The notes under the pieces were generated by a model. It was not told the DNA's origin and searched no databases. It worked only from the letters and a program-made list of their open reading frames with translations. Positions 31,078 to 35,532 of a stretch of DNA of 35,532 nt are shown piece by piece. This DNA comes from a virus. Within the stretch, counting starts at the first letter, position 1, and every line of letters begins with the position of its first letter. Made by a program: the position numbers and the translations under genes. The stretch spans positions 1-35,532 of IMG/VR virus record IMGVR_UViG_3300032087_000746; one strand, given 5' to 3'.

Positions 31078-31130
31078 TTTTTTGAGGTGCCAATCCTGGG
31101 CCTCTAATTCTTGCCAATTGGGAGAAACAA

Positions 31131-31550
31131 ATGACTATTATGTTCCCGTCCATATCGGACTCTGCTCTTGGATTTGAGCGCCTGTTTGACAATATGCACA
31201 AAGTTGCAGAAGTAATGTCAGGCAACCAGAACTTCCCACCGCACAGCGTTGTAAAGCTGGGGGAAGACAGCTATGAGATCACCATGGCCGTTGCCGGATT
31301 TAAGAAGGAGGACATTTCCGTTCACGTAAAGGAAGACATTCTGTCTGTTACGTCCAACGGTGTCAAACATGAAGACAAAGGTGCCGAGATTATATATGGA
31401 GGCATTGCGTTCCGCCCGTTCAAGAAGCTGTTCCTGTTGGGCGAACATGTAAATGTAGAGGATGCTGGTCTGAACGACGGTATCCTGCGCATCAAACTGG
31501 TACGGGAAGTACCGGAAGAAAAAAAGGCTAGGCAGATAGAACTTAGCTGA
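31131..31550 (+). CDS. Small heat-shock protein, Hsp20/IbpA-like
   Basis: The 139-aa chaperone has an N-terminal helix region (ALGFERLFDNMHKVAEV). An alpha-crystallin domain runs from about residue 43 to 128, with EITMAVAGFKKEDISVHVKE, GIAFRPFKKLF and the A-x-L-like GILRIKL. It ends in RQIEL, near the I-x-I motif that sites oligomer contacts. It should hold unfolded proteins, perhaps capsid or polymerase subunits, during infection. It has its own promoter and is the last plus gene before the converging arms. Confidence 0.88.
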   Translation: MTIMFPSISDSALGFERLFDNMHKVAEVMSGNQNFPPHSVVKLGEDSYEITMAVAGFKKEDISVHVKEDILSVTSNGVKHEDKGAEIIYGGIAFRPFKKLFLLGEHVNVEDAGLNDGILRIKLVREVPEEKKARQIELS

Positions 31551-31554
31551 CTAT

Positions 31555-31599
31555 CGGGTGGTGCCGTAATACACCCGTGGGGGGCCAACGGTTAGCCCC
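31555..31599. terminator. Paired hairpins between converging arms
   Basis: Two hairpins occupy the 49 bases between the hsp20 and 31600 stop codons: CGGGTG/CACCCG (31555-31560 with 31572-31577) and GGGGC/GCCCC (31581-31585 with 31595-31599). No good U-tract follows in either direction, so the efficiency is uncertain. The position suggests a two-way transcription stop. Confidence 0.55.
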
Positions 31600-31950
31600 T
31601 CATCTATATACCGCAAATTTTTCGTACTCTTCTGGAGACATGCTGCGTATTTTTTGAAGCATATCGCCCTTTATTTCCTGCGGCAGAGTATCACCTATTC
31701 GCCCAAGAAGACCTGTTCTAGCCGCAATGTTAATCAAGGAGCTTTGAGGGTATTGTTGATTCAACAGGTTTACTAAGTAGTTTCCCATAGACATCTGCCT
31801 GTAGTCTGGCAGAGAAGTTCCTATGCCACGGGTGGCACTCAGTATAGGCTGTTGAACGATTTGCGGAGCCTGCTGCATGGGCATCTGAGACAGCAGACCA
31901 TATCCATATTTATATCCATATGGGTTATATCCAAACATTTTATCTCGCAT
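31600..31950 (-). CDS. Tyr/Gly/Gln-rich last gene of the virion arm, 116 aa
   Basis: Starts at ATG 31950 (or 31938) and overlaps the holin-like gene by 11 bases. The N-terminus is rich in Tyr and Gly (MFGYNPYGYKYGYGLL), then Gln and Pro, and the C-terminus is helical (SMSPEEYEKFAVYR). Low-complexity starts of this type are seen in tail-tip or lysis-region proteins. No function can be assigned. It is the last gene before the arm terminator. Confidence 0.65.
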   Translation of the reverse strand: MRDKMFGYNPYGYKYGYGLLSQMPMQQAPQIVQQPILSATRGIGTSLPDYRQMSMGNYLVNLLNQQYPQSSLINIAARTGLLGRIGDTLPQEIKGDMLQKIRSMSPEEYEKFAVYR

Positions 31951-32383
31951 TCTTTACCATTGAAGCACCAAAGTACAGCCCGATGATCGCGCTGAGCAAA
32001 TGGGTGTCCAGTGGTGTCAGGACCAAGCCTTTCAGACTCTGCCACTTGATCTCTTCTGATCCCTCAAAAATACCAAACAGCGCACCAGGGTTGAACTCGG
32101 TGTAGCCAACGTTGACAGGTATCTCAGGCCAGAACACTGCCACCACCTTTGGCCAGACAATCACAGCAAACACAGCCATCAGGGCAATGATCCTGCGAGT
32201 AACTTGGAAGCCTTTGTTCTCGTACCTGCGGGCCAAGTCCGTGGCCTCTGACTGCGCAGCAAGACCATCGATGGCCCTGTTGAATGCGTCCTGCTTGGCC
32301 TTCTGGTTCTGGCTCCACAGTGTCATCACCCCGGACAGCAGCCCAGAGCCTAACATGGTGATCAGTTCAAAGGGTATGCCCAT
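31940..32383 (-). CDS. Holin-like membrane protein, 147 aa
   Basis: Three hydrophobic stretches are visible: about residues 6-23, 65-86 and 128-143, separated by charged segments. The middle part includes VTRRIIALMAVFAVIVWPKV. Its gene lies with the lysozyme and a coiled-coil membrane protein, so it is probably the holin that opens the inner membrane. It resembles marine podovirus holin candidates. ATG 32383 shares a base with the stop of the gene upstream. Confidence 0.75.
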   Translation of the reverse strand: MGIPFELITMLGSGLLSGVMTLWSQNQKAKQDAFNRAIDGLAAQSEATDLARRYENKGFQVTRRIIALMAVFAVIVWPKVVAVFWPEIPVNVGYTEFNPGALFGIFEGSEEIKWQSLKGLVLTPLDTHLLSAIIGLYFGASMVKNAR

Positions 32384-32745
32384 CAGTCTGCCTTTCTTAC
32401 GTCTGATACAGGCGGATGTTTGCCATTGTGCATGGCATAGAGTCGGTCATAAGATTTTTCAAGTTGCTTGACTGTGGTCAGAAGTTCTGCTAGCTGCATG
32501 TGATCTCTGCGCAGGTTCTCAGGGCTGGCCATCTTTGCCAACACACTGATCCTCTGCTCCTGTGTTTCCGTGGCTGTGACCAACTTGTCACCACGTGAGT
32601 CCATCTGGCGCAGACGCTTCTCCATGTCAGACAGCTTTTCAATGATGTCTTTGATCTGCATCTTGGCCACCGCACTGGCCCCCGCCACGCTGAACAGGAT
32701 ACCGGCAATGGTGACCACCAGCCGTATGTCGATACCGCCTTCCAT
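32383..32745 (-). CDS. Lysis-region protein with one membrane helix and coiled coil, 120 aa
   Basis: Residues 8-27 (RLVVTIAGILFSVAGASAVA) form a membrane anchor, followed by a long charged coiled coil (about 30-105). This shape resembles an inner-membrane spanin or an XhlA-type lysis protein. No outer-membrane lipoprotein partner is visible in an overlapping frame, so the spanin assignment is open. It lies between lysozyme and holin. Confidence 0.65.
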   Translation of the reverse strand: MEGGIDIRLVVTIAGILFSVAGASAVAKMQIKDIIEKLSDMEKRLRQMDSRGDKLVTATETQEQRISVLAKMASPENLRRDHMQLAELLTTVKQLEKSYDRLYAMHNGKHPPVSDVRKAD

Positions 32746-32748
32746 TTA

Positions 32749-33468
32749 TTACCTAATTCCCTGAAACAGTCTTCGTTCTTTCGCTCTACGATCAACAAGA
32801 CCTTTTGATATTTTTTTATTAACCTTTACAAATCCAATTTTAGGATCAAAAGCTTCTTTTAAAAATCCAGAAATGTTACCTTTTTCTAAATTATTTTTAG
32901 CGTTGCTTTTCCCCCACGTTCCCTGTCCTATATTATAAATAAGAGAAGTTAAAGCTTGAAGTTCATTGTCTGTGTAAGAACCCTTACCTTTTTCAAGAGA
33001 TTTTCGAGCAACTGCTCTAGCATTAGCTGTGTCTTGTTTATATAATTGGTTTACTTGTTGGGGAGTGAGTCCGTTTTTAAACTCTACCAACTGATTGCCT
33101 ATTTTTATTTTACCTGTTCTATCTTCATTTTTGTTTACTTTGTGTCCCCAACCTATAGTTGGCCTACCTCCTTCAAGACTTTCATGCGCAAACCACTGAC
33201 CATTTTTAAAACCTACTAGTGCTTCATTTTCAAACTTCTTTAAAAGAGTATCCGGCCTTACAGGATTTCTTTTAGGACTCGGCACACCTAAAATACCCTG
33301 AGCAGCAGGGTCAGTGGACATGTCCCCAACTTCAGCTACAGGAGCAGCTTGAGCAGGAGACATGCCAAGAAGCCCACGCACCTCCTGCATGGTAGGGATG
33401 TCTTCTTCATAGATGCGCTCAAATCCTCTACCAATCTGGTCGAGGATGCCTAGGATACCTTGTGCCAT
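32749..33468 (-). CDS. Lysozyme-like peptidoglycan hydrolase, 239 aa
   Basis: ATG 33468 with AGGAA eight bases upstream is chosen over a TTG at 33495. The N-terminal 65 residues hold two AQGILG motifs and may target the protein to the virion or membrane. The catalytic part starts near 75: FENEALVGF (E80 probable acid), GRPTIGWGH (101-109), and IYNIGQGTWGKS near 178-188, as in T4-type lysozymes. The expected Asp after Glu is replaced by a His-Glu region, so the exact mechanism is uncertain. The catalytic domain is much more AT-rich than its neighbours. Confidence 0.82.
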   Translation of the reverse strand: MAQGILGILDQIGRGFERIYEEDIPTMQEVRGLLGMSPAQAAPVAEVGDMSTDPAAQGILGVPSPKRNPVRPDTLLKKFENEALVGFKNGQWFAHESLEGGRPTIGWGHKVNKNEDRTGKIKIGNQLVEFKNGLTPQQVNQLYKQDTANARAVARKSLEKGKGSYTDNELQALTSLIYNIGQGTWGKSNAKNNLEKGNISGFLKEAFDPKIGFVKVNKKISKGLVDRRAKERRLFQGIR

Positions 33469-33491
33469 AATTAAAATTCCTATTAGTACCT

Positions 33492-35532
33492 TCAACGTTC
33501 TTTAGCTAGCCGCTCGTTGTACTTCTCTGCCCCGCCTAGGAACCAGTTGTGCAGCATTGGTCCAATGACTGGAATGCTTCTGGCGTACTGAGACAGGTTG
33601 GGGTCTTCTTCTGTTAGCTCAGCTGTGCCACCAAGTACAGCGTCTATGATCGGAGTAGCAGGCGCAAGAGTTTCAATCGCGGCATCTGTGAACTTGCCTT
33701 CGCTCAGGTACTTGTCGCTCATGTACTTGTTCACGCCAAAGACACCCAGCAATGCCCACATTGAATTGTTAGGCAAGTCCTCTGCGCGTACATCTCGACC
33801 AAGCAAAAAGTCTTTGGTGGTCTGTGTGCCCACGTTTGCAGCAGCCAAGTAGGATGCAAGCACTCCTGCTTTCTTTGCAGCAGCCAGCTTGTTTCCCTTC
33901 TTGTACTCCTGTACAATGTCTCTGCGCACTATGTCATATTGTTTTAAGGTGAACGACTTCAAGGCATACAAAATACGACCATTGGGATTTCTCAGGTAGC
34001 CCTCTGGAAGCTCAAGCAGGGTGATCGGCTGTACGTCAGACAATTCATTAAAGGCATGTAGCTTTACCGCCTCCGTTATACGACCAGTCTGTAGGTCCGC
34101 AACCAGCCCGTCGATCTCATCACCGTAGAACTTGCCCCACTTCTTACGGAACGCCTGCTCACCCAGCGCAGTCTTGACCATCTTCTGGTTTTTACGCAGC
34201 GAGGCGTTCATCACAGTTTCTTTACCTAGACGGTCAACTGCCTTAAAACCAGTCTTGGCAAACATCTGGTCAAGAAGCCTAGCAGTCTTGCGCACATTGG
34301 TAAATTCTGCCGAGATAGTATCAAGACCTTGGTCAACCAGCTTGATGTTCTTGGTGTTCAACATGGCAGCAATGGTATCAGAGAAGCCATACTTGGCAGC
34401 AGACATGGCCAAATCGCCCAGCTGTGTGATAGCTGAGATAGGATTAGCAATCGTTCCCATGTACCCCAAGTCACGGAGGAAACCAATTGGTCCACTGGAT
34501 GAACGCTCACCCCCCATGAACCTGGATTCGATAAGCTGTTTAAGTTCCAGCTGCTGGTTTTCGGTTATGTTGCCGTCTTGTATTTCTCTAGCAACAACTT
34601 TGCCTATTGAATCTCTTAAGTTAATTCCGTCATCGTCTTCCGCCAAATCGTCGCGTTTTGTTCCTCGCCCAAAGAATCGACCACGTTCAATGTTGTTCAC
34701 AGCGTTGCGGATATATAGGTGCAGCGCCTCCTCTGGGTCGCGATAGAACGGCAGAGTCTGGTCTGTCAGTTTACGTATGGTCCTCTTGCGGCTGTTAGGC
34801 GGCAAGTTGGCATCCATCTTTTGGCCGTACCCGCGCAGAGCTTTGTTGACTATGTCCTCTCTGGTCAGATCGTCTATGTCTCGTATGTCTATCTTCTTAC
34901 GCTTGGCATACTCTTCCAAAGCTGTGTCTATAACACCAGCCGGTTCTGTTCCCAAGGATGCTCTGAACTGATTGTAGCTTTTCATGCTACGCGGGAAGTA
35001 GTTGCTAAGCTCGTTCAGCTTAATACCGCCTATGTTCTTCTGCTCATCGAACAAAATCTTTAGCTGTGCTTTGACATTTGCAAACTCAGCCTTCATTGGC
35101 TCATCCATCAAGGCTTCAGCTTGTTTGAAATCTTGATTGAACAGATGACGAGCAACTTGTTCTTTTCTAGCCTTTGGCATGGCTTTCAGTTGACGCATGA
35201 AAGGCTCAGCTGCTTTTAGCTCATCAGCTGTGCGAACACGGATGTCTCTTTCAAACACTCTGAGCCTACCCAGAATAGGCTCAGATATATTTTTAATTCT
35301 GGTAGATACGCTTCCTAAATATGTATCCAAACTCTCAGCTAGAGGACCAACTGTCCTAGACCAAGCACTGTCGTTTACGATAGCATCATCAACTGCTTTA
35401 TCAGCTGTTTCCTCCAAGGCCAAAGCTGCGTCACTGACAACCTCTTTGCCACCACGTTCTCTGAGTGCTCTGACAGCCTTGCCAGCAACGGGGAATAATG
35501 CGCCACCCGCACCGCCCACTACAGTGTGTCTC
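33492..35532 (-). CDS. Large internal virion protein, C-terminal part (joins 1-701)
   Basis: The frame is open to the right edge and ends at TGA 33494-33492. Joined to 1-701 it makes 904 aa. The visible part has helical stretches (DELKAAEPFMRQLKAMPKAR), a region around 250-420 rich in charged turns, and a late segment ALKSFTLKQYDIVRRDIVQE. No peptidase or transglycosylase motif was seen. It is probably an ejected internal protein that helps DNA cross the cell wall, with the neighbouring lysozyme helping. A GTG at 35519 is not the true start. Confidence 0.8.
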   Translation of the reverse strand, partial: RHTVVGGAGGALFPVAGKAVRALRERGGKEVVSDAALALEETADKAVDDAIVNDSAWSRTVGPLAESLDTYLGSVSTRIKNISEPILGRLRVFERDIRVRTADELKAAEPFMRQLKAMPKARKEQVARHLFNQDFKQAEALMDEPMKAEFANVKAQLKILFDEQKNIGGIKLNELSNYFPRSMKSYNQFRASLGTEPAGVIDTALEEYAKRKKIDIRDIDDLTREDIVNKALRGYGQKMDANLPPNSRKRTIRKLTDQTLPFYRDPEEALHLYIRNAVNNIERGRFFGRGTKRDDLAEDDDGINLRDSIGKVVAREIQDGNITENQQLELKQLIESRFMGGERSSSGPIGFLRDLGYMGTIANPISAITQLGDLAMSAAKYGFSDTIAAMLNTKNIKLVDQGLDTISAEFTNVRKTARLLDQMFAKTGFKAVDRLGKETVMNASLRKNQKMVKTALGEQAFRKKWGKFYGDEIDGLVADLQTGRITEAVKLHAFNELSDVQPITLLELPEGYLRNPNGRILYALKSFTLKQYDIVRRDIVQEYKKGNKLAAAKKAGVLASYLAAANVGTQTTKDFLLGRDVRAEDLPNNSMWALLGVFGVNKYMSDKYLSEGKFTDAAIETLAPATPIIDAVLGGTAELTEEDPNLSQYARSIPVIGPMLHNWFLGGAEKYNERLAKER
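35506..35532. repeat. Imperfect terminal overlap, right copy
   Basis: These bases match 1-27 apart from three substitutions. Merging the copies gives a circle of about 35,505 bp and keeps the minus-strand virion gene in frame. The differences change residues only in a short peptide stretch (roughly AL versus VV), which fits natural variation. Confidence 0.75.

Noticed and set aside
31560-31600. A strong intrinsic terminator in both directions at the converging arms
   Set aside because: Stems are short and no U-tract follows. It is kept only as a weak two-way terminator.
1-35532. Integrase, excisionase, attachment site, tRNA, CRISPR array or phage RNA polymerase
   Set aside because: None of the frames shows tyrosine or serine recombinase motifs or a T7-type RNA polymerase. 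The gaps are too short or lack the needed structures for tRNA or spacer arrays.

Overview
The window looks like the near-complete genome of a lytic marine podovirus-like phage, about 35.5 kb. It has a large and small terminase, portal, scaffold, a capsid protein of the SU10/DUF5309 type, a head-tail adaptor, a nozzle-like protein, a tail fibre and lysis genes. It also has a T7-style replication set (primase-helicase, family A DNA polymerase, SSB, nucleases) and nucleotide-metabolism genes (ThyX, a class II-like ribonucleotide reductase). No integrase, phage RNA polymerase, tRNA or CRISPR array was seen. The gene mix resembles marine podoviruses of the HMO-2011 kind that infect alphaproteobacteria. 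That placement rests on gene content, not on a search, and the host is unknown.

The two window ends overlap by about 27 nt with three mismatches, and a virion-protein frame runs across the joint. The molecule therefore closes as a circle of about 35,505 bp, which gives one intact 904-codon gene.

There are two transcription arms. A gene-free stretch at about 18,644-19,100 holds divergent sigma-70-like promoters and a cluster of iteron-like repeats. The minus arm carries packaging and virion genes. It runs from a 30-codon membrane peptide and terS (18.6 kb) through terL, small basic proteins, portal, two paralogous small proteins, tail fibre, tail-collar protein, scaffold, capsid, adaptor, nozzle and internal proteins. 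It then crosses the window joint to the 904-aa virion protein, lysozyme, a membrane/coiled-coil protein and a holin-like protein, and stops at 31.6 kb. A second minus promoter with consensus -35 and -10 boxes lies at 10.2 kb, and a hairpin follows the capsid gene.

The plus arm (19.1-31.55 kb) opens with a short unit: a 67-aa unknown, a 53-aa DnaJ-type zinc-finger protein and a Gp88-like cysteine protein, ended by a strong terminator. After a palindrome-rich intergenic region comes a chain of overlapping small genes, several with paired CxxC motifs. Replication and nucleotide genes follow: primase-helicase, thyX, polA, ssb, GIY-YIG nuclease, PD-(D/E)XK nuclease and RNR. The arm ends with a 2-oxoglutarate dioxygenase and an Hsp20 chaperone that has its own promoter. 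Paired hairpins lie where the arms converge at 31.56-31.60 kb.

Inferred logic: host RNA polymerase reads both arms, because no phage polymerase is present and the promoter boxes match sigma-70. The plus arm would act early, taking over the cell, making nucleotides and copying DNA. The minus arm would build virions and lyse the cell. Most neighbouring genes overlap by 1-20 nt, which suggests translational coupling.
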